DNA of 64,000 nt from Mesorhizobium sp. BR1-1-16 (GTDB taxonomy: Bacteria; Pseudomonadota; Alphaproteobacteria; Rhizobiales; Kaistiaceae). The notes beneath the pieces were generated by a model that saw nothing but the letters and a program-made list of their open reading frames with translations, made no database searches and was not told where the DNA came from. Below are positions 27,119-36,216 of this stretch, in pieces (position 1 is the stretch's first letter; each line of letters begins with the position of its first letter). The DNA is taken from contig NZ_JAIUIE010000001.1 of the NCBI RefSeq assembly GCF_020165495.1, forward strand, positions 496,001-560,000. Reading direction: 5' to 3'. Made by a program: the position numbers and the translations under genes.

Positions 27119-27144
27119 GGTGTGGCCCCGCAAGCGGCCACACC
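27119..27144 (+). terminator. Hairpin after the omp gene
   Basis: A 9-bp perfect stem (27119-27127 with 27136-27144) with an 8-nt loop begins 10 bp after the stop. It lacks a U run, so it may stabilise the 3' end rather than terminate by itself. Confidence 0.45.
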
Positions 27145-27207
27145 GACGCCCTTCGACATGGTCTCGCCATGGCCGGGTTCGGCTCGGCCATGACGCCAGC
27201 CGTGCCA

Positions 27208-28056
27208 CTAGACGCGCGCGTATTCCGTCCCCGCGAACAGCGCCGCATGCAGCGCGTGCCAGCTTTCCTCGTCCGGCGTGCACAGAAGACCGCCAGCGCG
27301 GTGGAGCGGCGAATAGGGGCTGCCGTCATAGCGGGCGGAAAAGCCGCCGGCCTCCTGATGCAGGAGCCAGCCGGCCGCGTGATCCCAGACCATCAGCTTG
27401 CTGAAGGCCGAGAAATGCGCATGGCCGCCGGCGAGCAGACGATATTCATGCGCGGCACAGCGATAGTTGGAGACCGAGCCGGTGCGCGCGAGATTGGCGG
27501 CAAGCTGCGAGCGCAGCGGATCCTCGAGCAGCCACCACGCTGCGAAGCCTGACATTTCGTCGACCGGCTTCGGCTTGGCGACCTTGAGGTCGAGCCGCCC
27601 CCCGTCCGCTGTCTCGGTCCACGCGCCTTCGCCGCGCAATGCTACCGACCAGTCCTTGCCGATCGGATCGAGGATCACGCCGGCAACGATCTCGCCCTTG
27701 GCGACCACGCCCGTCATGACACCGAAGAGCGTCAGCCCCGACGCGAAATTGCGGGTGCCGTCGACAGGGTCGACGACGAAGGCAAGCGGCGCATCGGCGA
27801 GCGCGTCGAGCAATCCCTCGCCATGTTCCGAGACCGCTTCCTCGCCGAGGACCACTGCGCCAGGAAAGGCTTGTTCCAGCGCGGCAGTGATCCGCTTTTC
27901 GGCAGCGACATCGGCGTCGGTCACGAGGTCTTCTGCCGATGTCTTTTCGCGCACCGCGCCTGCGGAAAGGCGGCGGAAGCGCGGAAGGATCTCGGCCGTG
28001 GCGGCTTCATTGAGGATTTCGGCGACCGTCGCGATGTCGCGGGCAGAGAAGGTCAT
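27208..28056 (-). CDS. Inositol monophosphatase family protein
   Basis: This 282-residue Mg2+-dependent phosphatase has the metal motifs GEEAVSEHG (71-79), DPVDGTRNF (96-104) and WDHAAGWLLHQEAGG (224-238). Family members hydrolyse inositol phosphates, 3'-phosphoadenosine nucleotides, histidinol phosphate or sugar phosphates. The exact substrate cannot be told. The ATG at 28056 gives the standard length. A GST gene lies just upstream on the same strand (26-bp gap). Confidence 0.92.
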   Translation of the reverse strand: MTFSARDIATVAEILNEAATAEILPRFRRLSAGAVREKTSAEDLVTDADVAAEKRITAALEQAFPGAVVLGEEAVSEHGEGLLDALADAPLAFVVDPVDGTRNFASGLTLFGVMTGVVAKGEIVAGVILDPIGKDWSVALRGEGAWTETADGGRLDLKVAKPKPVDEMSGFAAWWLLEDPLRSQLAANLARTGSVSNYRCAAHEYRLLAGGHAHFSAFSKLMVWDHAAGWLLHQEAGGFSARYDGSPYSPLHRAGGLLCTPDEESWHALHAALFAGTEYARV

Positions 28057-28082
28057 GCGATGGCTCCGATGAAGGGGGTGGT

Positions 28083-28685
28083 TCAGCCGGTCGGCCGGGT
28101 CTTGTCGAAGGCGGACACGCTGGCGGCGAAGCCATCCAGCCAGCCGACGAGAGCGGGATGGGCCTGCCGCCACGAATCGCCGAAGCGAAGATCGAGATAG
28201 CCGAGCGCGCAGGCGACCGTGATATGGCCGATATGGATGGGGCCACCGAGATCCGAGGCCTCCAGCGCCGCGAGGCCACGCGCGACCTTGTCGGCGTGAT
28301 GCGCCAGCCAGCCGGCATGCCGCAGCGGCTCTTCGCGCCACCGCTTCTCGTAAACCTGCAGCAATGCGGCATCCATGATGCCATCGGCCAGTGCCTGCAT
28401 TACCAGCGCCGGATAGCGCCGCGCCGGATCGGCCGGGATCACCCGGACGCCGCCCGCCAGATGATCGAGATATTCGACGATGACGCGCGAATCATAGATC
28501 ACGCCGCCATTTTCGAGGACGAGCGCCGGGATCTTGCCGAGCGGGTTTTGGCTCCGAAGGCTGTCCGACGGGTCGGCCGTATCCGCATTGACGATCTCGA
28601 TCCGGTCCGTGAGACCGAGCAGGGCGGCAGCGATCTTCACCTTGCGGCCGAAAGGCGAGGCGGGCGAACTGCGCAGGATGAGCAT
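28083..28685 (-). CDS. Glutathione S-transferase family protein
   Basis: This 200-residue protein has the N-terminal thioredoxin-fold domain MLILRSSPASPFGRKVKIAAALL, then NPLGKIPALVLENGGVIYDSRVIVEYLD with the cis-proline and the D-S glutathione-binding pair, and a helical C-terminal domain. The first-helix serine (SPASPF) is the likely glutathione-activating residue. It is 26 bp upstream of the IMPase gene in the same direction and may be co-transcribed. Confidence 0.9.
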   Translation of the reverse strand: MLILRSSPASPFGRKVKIAAALLGLTDRIEIVNADTADPSDSLRSQNPLGKIPALVLENGGVIYDSRVIVEYLDHLAGGVRVIPADPARRYPALVMQALADGIMDAALLQVYEKRWREEPLRHAGWLAHHADKVARGLAALEASDLGGPIHIGHITVACALGYLDLRFGDSWRQAHPALVGWLDGFAASVSAFDKTRPTG

Positions 28686-28773
28686 GTCTGGTGTCCGGGT
28701 CTGGAGAAAATCGGAGAAATGGCAGGCTATCCGCTGGAGGACGGTCGGGAAGGCTCGAATCGCCAGACGGCCG

Positions 28774-29418
28774 TCAGCGGACCGGCGGCATCACGATCTG
28801 CGGCCGCCGGCAGGCGCCGCGATCAACCTCCGGGCAGCTGCGGAAGGCGAGGTCCTTTGTAAGGCAGACGCGAACTTCCTTCAGCCGCCGCGAATCGCAG
28901 AGCACGGCAAAGCCGTCGGCCGGAATGCCGGGGTTGGCCTTGCGGAAGGCGTTCTCGACGGCAGCGGGCGTGACTGTCAGCTGGTTCGCGACATCGACGA
29001 AGGGCGGCGGGATGGCGACGCGTGCCCGGGCGGAGCGGATCAGCGAAAAATAGTCGATCTGGTCGAGGCCTGAGCAGGTGCCATGCTGCAGCCATTCATG
29101 GCGGACAAGCGCCGGGCTCGGCATCAGGTCGAGCATCGCGTCGACGTCGCGCCGTGGCACGCGGCTCGGCTGGTTCGTCGGGCAATCGCTCGGATAGCCG
29201 CGTTCATATTGCGGCCAGAGACCGTGAACCACGAAGGCAAAGGGACGGCTGCCACACTGGATGCGGTCGGTATGGCCATTGTCGAGGCAATAGGTCGGCG
29301 ACCAGGACAGCGACAGCACATAAAAATCGAAATCACCGGCTCGGCCGCCCGCAAGCGCATGGCCCGAGATGGCGAATAAGGCCGACATCAGGAGGCCAAA
29401 CAGGCCGAAACGCCGCAT
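28774..29418 (-). CDS. Secreted ribonuclease T2 family protein
   Basis: The protein has 214 residues with a signal peptide (first 23) and paired cysteines. The family sites are CAS-1 FVVHGLWPQ (catalytic H65) and CAS-2 RHEWLQHGTC (H107, E108, H112). The usual lysine of the H-E-W-x-K-H motif is Q111 here, encoded by CAG. Both catalytic histidines and the glutamate remain, so activity is likely, but transition-state stabilisation may differ. RNase T2 enzymes degrade periplasmic or external RNA without base specificity. Confidence 0.9.
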   Translation of the reverse strand: MRRFGLFGLLMSALFAISGHALAGGRAGDFDFYVLSLSWSPTYCLDNGHTDRIQCGSRPFAFVVHGLWPQYERGYPSDCPTNQPSRVPRRDVDAMLDLMPSPALVRHEWLQHGTCSGLDQIDYFSLIRSARARVAIPPPFVDVANQLTVTPAAVENAFRKANPGIPADGFAVLCDSRRLKEVRVCLTKDLAFRSCPEVDRGACRRPQIVMPPVR

Positions 29419-29450
29419 CGATCCCCCCGGCTATGCGTCGCCCAAGACGT

Positions 29451-29897
29451 CTACTGGTAGCGGATCGACCGGCACGAGCTGTCATAGACGCGCCACGGAT
29501 CCTGGTTCGGCAGGCAGAACTCGACGCCCCAGCCGATCGAGGCAACGCCCTGGCGCTCCTCGATGAGGTAGAACATATCCGCCGGCGCGCCGTTGGAGAG
29601 CTCGACGCGGGCATGGCAGAAGCGGCGGTCGATCAGCCCCGGATTGGCAGGCTCGAACTTCACTTGGTCGATCTTGGTGACGGTGCCGATCGAAAGCCCG
29701 GTCTGCCAGGTCTCGACATTGGCCTTGTGATAGCGATTGGCGATGTTGTTGAGCACCGACTGCGCATCGCACAGCGGCACCTGGCCTCGGCTCCACGAAC
29801 CGACCGTGACGCTCGGATCATCAAGCGAGCGAGAACCCGCTTCGGCCGAAGCACCGACGGCGAGAAGGAGTGTGGTAGCGAGGACGGCGCGCAGCAT
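29451..29897 (-). CDS. Secreted hypothetical protein
   Basis: This 148-residue protein has a clear signal peptide (MLRAVLATTLLLAVGASAEA). The mature part has cysteines at about 43, 94, 128 and 142, which could form two disulfides, and segments NNIANRYHKANVETWQTGLSI, RFCHARVELSNG and GWGVEFCLPNQDPWRVYDSSC. I do not know a function. Similar small exported proteins occur in rhizobia. It is 32 bp upstream of the RNase T2 gene on the same strand, so the two may be co-expressed. Confidence 0.8.
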   Translation of the reverse strand: MLRAVLATTLLLAVGASAEAGSRSLDDPSVTVGSWSRGQVPLCDAQSVLNNIANRYHKANVETWQTGLSIGTVTKIDQVKFEPANPGLIDRRFCHARVELSNGAPADMFYLIEERQGVASIGWGVEFCLPNQDPWRVYDSSCRSIRYQ

Positions 29898-30062
29898 GGC
29901 AATGATTCCCGGGGACGAGAGACCGATCCGACGATGCGTCGCGCCGCAGCAAGGGTCAAGCCGAAGCCGCGACCGCGGTGAACGGTTTGTCGTCTCGATC
30001 GGCACTGGCGACATTTCCGCCACGGCATCACATGATGCCGACGCACATGACGGAGAGGCACG

Positions 30063-31049
30063 ATGGGACTTCTGATCGACGGTGTCTGGCACGACCAATG
30101 GTACGACACCGGCAAGACCGGCGGCCGCTTCCAGCGTTCGAATGCCGGCTTCCGCAACTGGGTGACCGCTGACGGCAGTCCGGGCCCGAGCGGCGAGGGC
30201 GGCTTCAAGGCCGAGCCGGGCCGCTATCATCTCTATATCGCCCGCGCCTGTCCTTGGGCGCACCGCGCGATGATCTTCCGCGCGTTGAAGGGTCTCGAGA
30301 CCATCATCGATTACTCGGCCGTGAATTGGCTGATGCTGGAAAACGGCTGGACTTTCGAGCCCGGTCCCGGCGTGACCGAGGACAAGGCCAACGGCAAGGC
30401 CTTCCTGCACGAGGTCTATACGCTCGCCGACCCGACCTATACGGGCCGCGTCACGGTTCCGGTGCTCTGGGACAAGAAGGGGGATAAGATCGTTTCGAAC
30501 GAGTCGTCCGAGATCATCCGCATGCTGGGCACCGCTTTCGACGGCGTCGGCGCCAAGGCGGGCGACTATTATCCCGAGGCGCTGCGGCCAGAGATCGATG
30601 CGCTCAACGCGCGCATCTACGATACGGTCAACAACGGCGTCTACAAGGCCGGCTTCGCCACCACCCAGGCCGCTTATGAAGAGGCTGTGAAGCCGCTGTT
30701 CGAGAGCCTCGATTGGCTCGAAGGGATCTTGTCACGCCAGAAATACCTGGCCGGCGATCAGCAGACCGAAGCTGACTGGCGGCTGTTCACGACGCTGCTG
30801 CGCTTCGATCCCGTCTATGTCGGCCACTTCAAATGCAACCTGAAGCGCCTCAGCGATTATCCCGCGCTCTGGTCCTATACGCGCGAGCTCTATCAGGTGC
30901 CGGGCATCCGCGAGACCGTCGATTTCGCGCATATCAAGGGGCATTATTACGAGAGCCACCGCACGATCAATCCGACCGGCATCGTGCCGCTCGGTCCGAT
31001 CCTTGATTTCGACGCGCCAGGCACGCGCGTTTCTGAGCAGGACGGCTGA
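30063..31049 (+). CDS. Glutathionyl-hydroquinone reductase (Xi-class GST)
   Basis: This 328-residue enzyme is of the YqjG/PcpF group, which reduces glutathionyl-hydroquinones. It has the catalytic C63 in ARACPWAHR, the family segments YTLADPTYTGRVTVPVLWDKK and IVSNESSEIIRML, and a C-terminal helical domain with RLFTTLLRFDPVYVGHFKCN. Length equals the usual 320-330 and the ATG at 30063 is at the family start. It converges on rlmJ with 4 bp between stops. Confidence 0.94.
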   Translation: MGLLIDGVWHDQWYDTGKTGGRFQRSNAGFRNWVTADGSPGPSGEGGFKAEPGRYHLYIARACPWAHRAMIFRALKGLETIIDYSAVNWLMLENGWTFEPGPGVTEDKANGKAFLHEVYTLADPTYTGRVTVPVLWDKKGDKIVSNESSEIIRMLGTAFDGVGAKAGDYYPEALRPEIDALNARIYDTVNNGVYKAGFATTQAAYEEAVKPLFESLDWLEGILSRQKYLAGDQQTEADWRLFTTLLRFDPVYVGHFKCNLKRLSDYPALWSYTRELYQVPGIRETVDFAHIKGHYYESHRTINPTGIVPLGPILDFDAPGTRVSEQDG

Positions 31050-31053
31050 ACCC

Positions 31054-31932
31054 TCAGCGCGCCGGGGTTTCCTCGGCGCGGATCCACCAGACGCGGCGGC
31101 CGGCGCCGTCGTCCTCGCCGAGCAGCGGCACGAGGCCGGCGAGGAGGGTCTCCAGCGTGTGCTCGAGCTTCCACGGCGGATTGCACAGCACGAGCCCAGT
31201 GCCGTTGAAGCGCTCCGGCGTCGCGCGATCGCGCACCCAGAGTTCGGCGCCGAGGAGGCGCTGGACGCCGCTGTCATGCAATCGCTTGTGGAAGTTCTTG
31301 ACCGCCCCGAGGTCCTTGACCGGATACCACAGCGCATAGACGCCGGTCGGCCAGCGCTCATAGGCCTTGAGGAACCCGTCGGCCAGCGTCCGGAACTCGT
31401 TCTGCTCTTCATAGGGCGGATCGACCAGCACCAGCCCGCGTCGCTCCTTGGGCGGCACGAAGGAGCCGAGCGCCAGATAGCCGTCGAGTTCGATCGCCTT
31501 GACCTGGATGTCGCCCGCGAAACGGTTCACCAGCAGCTTGGCGTCGTCGCTGTTGAGCTCGACCGCCGTCAACCGGTCGACCTCGCGCATCAGCACGCGG
31601 GCGATCATCGGCGAGCCCGGATAGAAGCGGAGCCGCCCATCGGGGTTGACCGTGCGAATGGCGGCGAGATAGGGCGCGAGCGCCTCGGCGAGCTTCGCCG
31701 AGAGGGACACAGGTTTCAGATCCGACCCGATCAGCTTGCCGATGCCGTGCTCCCATTCGCCGGTCTTGGCGGCGAGCGGCGAGGCGAGGTCATAGAGGCC
31801 TATCCCGGCATGGCTGTCGATGACGCGGAAGCCCTTGTCCTTCGCCTTCAGCCGTTCGATGAGCAGCGCCAGCACGGCATGCTTGACGACGTCGGCGAAA
31901 TTTCCAGCGTGATAGGCGTGGCGATAGTTCAT
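31054..31932 (-). CDS. rlmJ: 23S rRNA (adenine2030-N6)-methyltransferase
   Basis: The protein has 292 residues. The N-terminal MNYRHAYHAGNFADVVKHAVL is the RlmJ/YhiR signature, which holds a His-rich substrate loop. The SAM-binding region includes VIDSHAGIGLYDL, and the catalytic N6-adenine motif IV is DPPYE (LVLVDPPYEEQNEF). It methylates A2030 of 23S rRNA. It is divergent from the GGDEF gene across 170 bp. Confidence 0.95.
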   Translation of the reverse strand: MNYRHAYHAGNFADVVKHAVLALLIERLKAKDKGFRVIDSHAGIGLYDLASPLAAKTGEWEHGIGKLIGSDLKPVSLSAKLAEALAPYLAAIRTVNPDGRLRFYPGSPMIARVLMREVDRLTAVELNSDDAKLLVNRFAGDIQVKAIELDGYLALGSFVPPKERRGLVLVDPPYEEQNEFRTLADGFLKAYERWPTGVYALWYPVKDLGAVKNFHKRLHDSGVQRLLGAELWVRDRATPERFNGTGLVLCNPPWKLEHTLETLLAGLVPLLGEDDGAGRRVWWIRAEETPAR

Positions 31933-32102
31933 GCCTGTCCTTAACGCCCCGGCCGGGACCGCGCCAGCGCGCGTTGAGCGGCCGCGTCTGCGCCGCAGAA
32001 CTATTTTTCATGTCGCACAATTTTGAGTTGCGAAGGCCGCCGGCAACTGGGATTTAGCCACGTCACCGGGTTTGGCCCTGCGCGAGGCGACAGGAAGCAA
32101 GC

Positions 32103-33311
32103 ATGCCGCTCGACTTTACCACCCTCTATGTCGTGATCCTCTGCAATACGCTGCTGATGTTCATCGTCTGGAGCGTGATCTACGTCGCCTATGATCGATT
32201 TGCGGCAGCCAGGTGGTGGGTGGCCGCCTGCGGCGTCACCGCGATTGGCGGCGGCGTGCTGGCGAGCGCGGCCGTCTTCGAAACCCTGCTGCCGATCTAT
32301 CTCGGCAACGGCTTCGTGATCTTCGGCTTCTGCCTTTACTGGATCGGCGTGCGCGAGATCCAGGGCCGGCCGCTGCCATGGCGCGAGAGCTTCGCGATCA
32401 CCGGTTCGGCCATGGCTGTCCTCATCGTGCCGACCTTCATTGACCCGCAGCCGAGCGCTCGCAACCTCATTTATGCAATCTGCCAGTCGGCGCCTTTGCT
32501 CGCAGCGATCGTCGATCTCCGTCTGTCGAGCGAGCGACGAGCCGGCTCGCGGCTCGCCGAAGCGGGCTTCGCACTTGGTATCCTGGTCCATGCCATCGAG
32601 CTGACAAGCAATTTGCTGCAACGAACGGGCCTGATGGCACACGCGACCTATACACTGGTCGAGCCTGCCGTGGTCCTGCTCGTCGTCTTCAGCGGCATGC
32701 TCTGGAATTTCGGGCTTGTCCTCATGGTGACCGATCGCCTCTACACGGCCCTGCGGCGGCAGGCGCTCCAGGACGAATTGACGGGGCTTCCAAACAGGCG
32801 CGCCTTCGACAGCCACCTCGATGCCCTGATGGCCGAAGCGGAGGCCTCGGCTCGGCTATTCTCGTTGATGATCGTCGATCTCGACCGCTTCAAGGAGGTC
32901 AACGACACGCACGGCCACGCGGCAGGGGATGCCTGTCTCGTTCACGTCGCGAAGACAATCCGGCACAATCTAGGGCCAGATGACATCCTGGCGCGCACTG
33001 GCGGCGATGAATTCACGATCCTGGCGCCCGGCCGGGACAAGGCAGAGGCCAACGCGGTGGCGCAGCGGCTGCTGGACGCCGCGCGGGCGACGCCCTTCGT
33101 CTGGCGCCAACACGAGCTGCCGGCGACGCTTTCAATCGGCTGCGCCACCTGGCGGCCCGGCGCATCGGCGCAGGTGCTCGAACGTGCCGCCGACGCCGCG
33201 CTCTACATGGCAAAGACCCGAGGCCGCGACCGCTTCGCGATCGCGCCGCTCCGCATGATGCTGTTGGCGGATGAGGGCGATGAGGCGGATGTCGAACCCC
33301 AAACGGCCTGA
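32103..33311 (+). CDS. Membrane-bound diguanylate cyclase (GGDEF)
   Basis: The protein has 402 residues: a hydrophobic N-terminal half with about seven membrane segments (to residue 215), then a GGDEF domain starting at DELTGLPNRRAF. The A-site motif GGDEF is intact at 300-304, and DLDRFKEVNDTHGHAAGD supplies the metal aspartate. The inhibitory I-site RxxD is absent (the position reads GPDD), so product feedback at that site is unlikely. It should make cyclic di-GMP in response to a membrane signal. No EAL domain or partner is adjacent. Confidence 0.92.
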   Translation: MPLDFTTLYVVILCNTLLMFIVWSVIYVAYDRFAAARWWVAACGVTAIGGGVLASAAVFETLLPIYLGNGFVIFGFCLYWIGVREIQGRPLPWRESFAITGSAMAVLIVPTFIDPQPSARNLIYAICQSAPLLAAIVDLRLSSERRAGSRLAEAGFALGILVHAIELTSNLLQRTGLMAHATYTLVEPAVVLLVVFSGMLWNFGLVLMVTDRLYTALRRQALQDELTGLPNRRAFDSHLDALMAEAEASARLFSLMIVDLDRFKEVNDTHGHAAGDACLVHVAKTIRHNLGPDDILARTGGDEFTILAPGRDKAEANAVAQRLLDAARATPFVWRQHELPATLSIGCATWRPGASAQVLERAADAALYMAKTRGRDRFAIAPLRMMLLADEGDEADVEPQTA

Positions 33312-33473
33312 GATGCGCTTGCCCGCCCTCGACAGGTCCGTGGCGCCGCGCGATAAATCGCGAAGCATCCGCTGGCCACTCATCGCGTTCGGGGCCCTCC
33401 CTGATAAGTCGTGTCTCTGCCGCCCGGCGATGCGCCGATCCGTTTCATCCGCCCTTTCGTGAGGAGATCCGAC

Positions 33474-34031
33474 ATGACCCAGCCGACATGGCGCGCCGAT
33501 CCGCTGACCTTCGGCCATGGTCCGAGCCATTTCGAGATCTTCCTCGAGCCGACCTGCCCTTATTCCTGCAAGGCCTATGGCAAGCTCGATGCGCTGCTCG
33601 CGCTCGCCGGCGAGGACAAGATCACCATCAAGCTCCGCTTCGTCTCGCAGCCCTGGCACATGTTCTCGGGCGTTCTGGTCCGCTGCGTGCTGGCATCCTC
33701 GACGCTTCCCGGTGGCAAGGACAATGCCAGGACCGTTCTCGCGGCGATCGCCGAGAAGCGCGAGGAATTCGAATTCGACCACCATTTCGGCGGCGCCAAT
33801 CTCGACGCGACGCCGCGCCAGATCATCGACCGGCTGGAAGCCTATAGCGGCATCGACCTCTGGGACGCCTTCGTCATTCCCGATCTCGACAAGGAGATCA
33901 AATGGCACGCCAAATACGCCCGCCAGAACGGCATCCACGTCTCGCCGAGCTTCATGGTCAACGGCCTCGTCCAGCCCGATTTCGGCTCGGGCGATCCGGT
34001 CGAGAAATGGGCCGAAAGGCTGCTGGGGTAG
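33474..34031 (+). CDS. DsbA-like thioredoxin-fold protein with CPYSC motif
   Basis: This 185-residue protein has no signal peptide. The thioredoxin fold is shown by FEIFLEPTCPYSC near the N-terminus, an inserted helical region, and the cis-proline loop HVSPSFMVNG near the end, as in DsbA/FrnE relatives. The usual CxxC is spread to C28-P-Y-S-C32, that is CxxxC, so dithiol chemistry at the standard site is doubtful; C28 may act alone. A GAGGAGA ribosome site precedes the ATG. Function is unknown. Confidence 0.78.
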   Translation: MTQPTWRADPLTFGHGPSHFEIFLEPTCPYSCKAYGKLDALLALAGEDKITIKLRFVSQPWHMFSGVLVRCVLASSTLPGGKDNARTVLAAIAEKREEFEFDHHFGGANLDATPRQIIDRLEAYSGIDLWDAFVIPDLDKEIKWHAKYARQNGIHVSPSFMVNGLVQPDFGSGDPVEKWAERLLG

Positions 34032-34116
34032 GGAGGGTGCGGCGCGGCCGCGCCTCGACACCCGTCCGTCTTCGCGCGATAAGTTCCCCGTCGCCCCCCG
34101 GGACTGAAATCGCTCC

Positions 34117-36207
34117 ATGAACGCACCTGCCGCCCTTCGCATCGGCCATTCGGCTTGCCCGCATGACTGTCCGTCCACCTGCGCGCTCGATGTCGAGATC
34201 ATCGAGGGGCGGCGGATCGGGCGGGTGCGCGGGGCGAAGGACAACGATTATACGGCGGGCGTCATCTGCGCCAAGGTCGCGCGCTATGCCGAGCGAATTC
34301 ACAATCCGAACCGTTTGACGCAACCGCTTCGCCGCAAGGGCGAAAAGGGCGCCGGAGACTGGGCGCCGATCGGCTGGGAGGATGCGCTCGACGAGATCGC
34401 CGAGGCCTTCGTGAAGGCCGAGGCGCGCTTCGGCGCCGAGACGGTCTGGCCGTATTATTATGCCGGCACCATGGGGCTCGTTCAGCGCGACGGCATCAAT
34501 CGCCTGCGCCACGAGAAGCGCTATTCTGGCTTCTATGGCACAATCTGCACCAACATGGCCTGGACCGGCTATATCGCCGGCACGGGCCGTCTTTCCGGCA
34601 GCGATCCGCGCGAGATGGCGAAGTCGGATTGCGTCGTGCTCTGGGGCACCAATGCGGTGGCGACGCAGGTCAATGTGATGACCCATGCGATCCGCGCCCG
34701 CAAGGAACGCGGCGCCAAGATCGTCGCCATCGACATCTACCAGAACGACACGATGAAGCAGGCCGACATCGCGCTCTGCCTGAAGCCGGGCACAGACGGC
34801 GCGCTCGCGAGCGCCGTCATGCATGTGCTATTCCGCGACGGCCATGCCGATCGCGCCTATCTGGCCCGCTACACGGATGCGCCAGGCGCACTGGAGGCGC
34901 ATCTTTCGACCCGCACGCCGCAATGGGCGGCTGCCATCACCGGCCTGTCAGTCGACGAGATCGAGGCCTTTGCGACGCTGGTCGGCACGACGAAGCGGAC
35001 CTTTTTCCGCCTTGGATATGGCTTCTCGCGCCAGCGCAACGGCGCGGTGGCGATGCATGCCGCGCTGTCGATCCCGGCGGTCACCGGCGCCTGGCAGCAT
35101 GAGGGCGGTGGCGCGTTCCATTCGAACAGCGGCATCTTTCATCTGGACAAGACCGCCATCGAGGGGCTGGAGCTCATCGATCCCTCCGTGCGGCAGCTCG
35201 ACCAGTCGCGCACCGGCCCCGTACTGACCGGCGATCCCGACGCGCTGAAGGGCGGTCCGCCTGTCACGGCCATGATCGTCCAGAACACCAATCCCGTCTC
35301 GGTCTGCCCGGATCAGACGCTGGTGAAGCGTGGTTTTGCCCGCGAGGATCTCTTCGTCGCCGTGCATGAGCAGATCATGACCGACACGGCGAAGATGGCC
35401 GATATCGTGCTGCCGGCGACGATGTTCATGGAGCATGACGACATCTACAAGGGCGGCGGCCACCAATATATCCTCTTTGGCGGCAAGCTGATCGAGCCGC
35501 CGGCCGAGTGCCGCACCAATCATCAGGTGATCACCGGCCTCGCACGGCGCCTCGGACTGGGTCATCCGGGCTTTGCGATGAGCGAGCGCGAACTGATCGA
35601 TGAGATGTTGCAGACGTCAGGCTGGGGAACGCTGCCGGAGCTCGAGGAAAAGCGCTGGATCGACTGCCAGACACCCTTCGAGACCGCGCATTTCCTCGAC
35701 GGCTTCGGCCATGCCGATGGCAAGTTCCATTTCCGCGTCGACTGGGCGGCCGTGGACAATGAGAATTACGGCGCCGTCGGACCCCATGCCGCGATGCCGG
35801 AGTTTCCGGATCACTGGGGCTCGATCGAAGCGGCCGATGAGACGCATCCCTTCCGCCTCGCGACCTCGCCGGCGCGCTCGTTCCTGAACTCCTCGTTCAA
35901 CGAGACACCCGGCTCGATCACGCGCGAGGGCCGGCCGGAACTGATGATCCATCCGGAGGATGCAGCGGCGCTCGGAATTGCCGAGGGCGAACGCGTCGCG
36001 GTGGGCAATGCGCGCGGGACGGTGACGGTGCATGCGCGGCTGTTCGAGGGCCTGAAGCGCGGCGTCGTGATCTCCGAGGGCATCTGGCCGAACAGTGCCT
36101 TCGAGGACGGCAACGGGATCAACACGTTGACCGGCGCCGACCCCGTGGCGCCTTTCGGCGGCGCGGCGGTGCATGACAACAAGTGCTGGGTCCGGAAAGC
36201 CGCCTGA
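34117..36207 (+). CDS. Molybdopterin-containing oxidoreductase (DMSO reductase family)
   Basis: This 696-residue protein has the N-terminal 4Fe-4S ligands C14, C18, C22 and C51 (CPHDCPSTC ... VICAK), followed by the molybdopterin-guanine-dinucleotide domains (SDCVVLWGTNAVATQVN, QNTNPVSVCPDQ, MADIVLPATMFMEHDDIY) and the C-terminal dinucleotide-binding domain (LMIHPEDAAALGIAEGERVAV). No Tat signal is present, so it is cytoplasmic. It stands alone without electron-transfer subunits, like many formate-dehydrogenase-like or BisC-like orphans. The substrate is unknown. Confidence 0.9.
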   Translation: MNAPAALRIGHSACPHDCPSTCALDVEIIEGRRIGRVRGAKDNDYTAGVICAKVARYAERIHNPNRLTQPLRRKGEKGAGDWAPIGWEDALDEIAEAFVKAEARFGAETVWPYYYAGTMGLVQRDGINRLRHEKRYSGFYGTICTNMAWTGYIAGTGRLSGSDPREMAKSDCVVLWGTNAVATQVNVMTHAIRARKERGAKIVAIDIYQNDTMKQADIALCLKPGTDGALASAVMHVLFRDGHADRAYLARYTDAPGALEAHLSTRTPQWAAAITGLSVDEIEAFATLVGTTKRTFFRLGYGFSRQRNGAVAMHAALSIPAVTGAWQHEGGGAFHSNSGIFHLDKTAIEGLELIDPSVRQLDQSRTGPVLTGDPDALKGGPPVTAMIVQNTNPVSVCPDQTLVKRGFAREDLFVAVHEQIMTDTAKMADIVLPATMFMEHDDIYKGGGHQYILFGGKLIEPPAECRTNHQVITGLARRLGLGHPGFAMSERELIDEMLQTSGWGTLPELEEKRWIDCQTPFETAHFLDGFGHADGKFHFRVDWAAVDNENYGAVGPHAAMPEFPDHWGSIEAADETHPFRLATSPARSFLNSSFNETPGSITREGRPELMIHPEDAAALGIAEGERVAVGNARGTVTVHARLFEGLKRGVVISEGIWPNSAFEDGNGINTLTGADPVAPFGGAAVHDNKCWVRKAA

Positions 36208-36216
36208 ACGGCGGCC

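Noticed and set aside
34117-36207. Formate dehydrogenase alpha subunit as a firm call
   Set aside because: The fold and Fe-S ligands fit, but without partner subunits and with many orphan relatives the substrate cannot be fixed.
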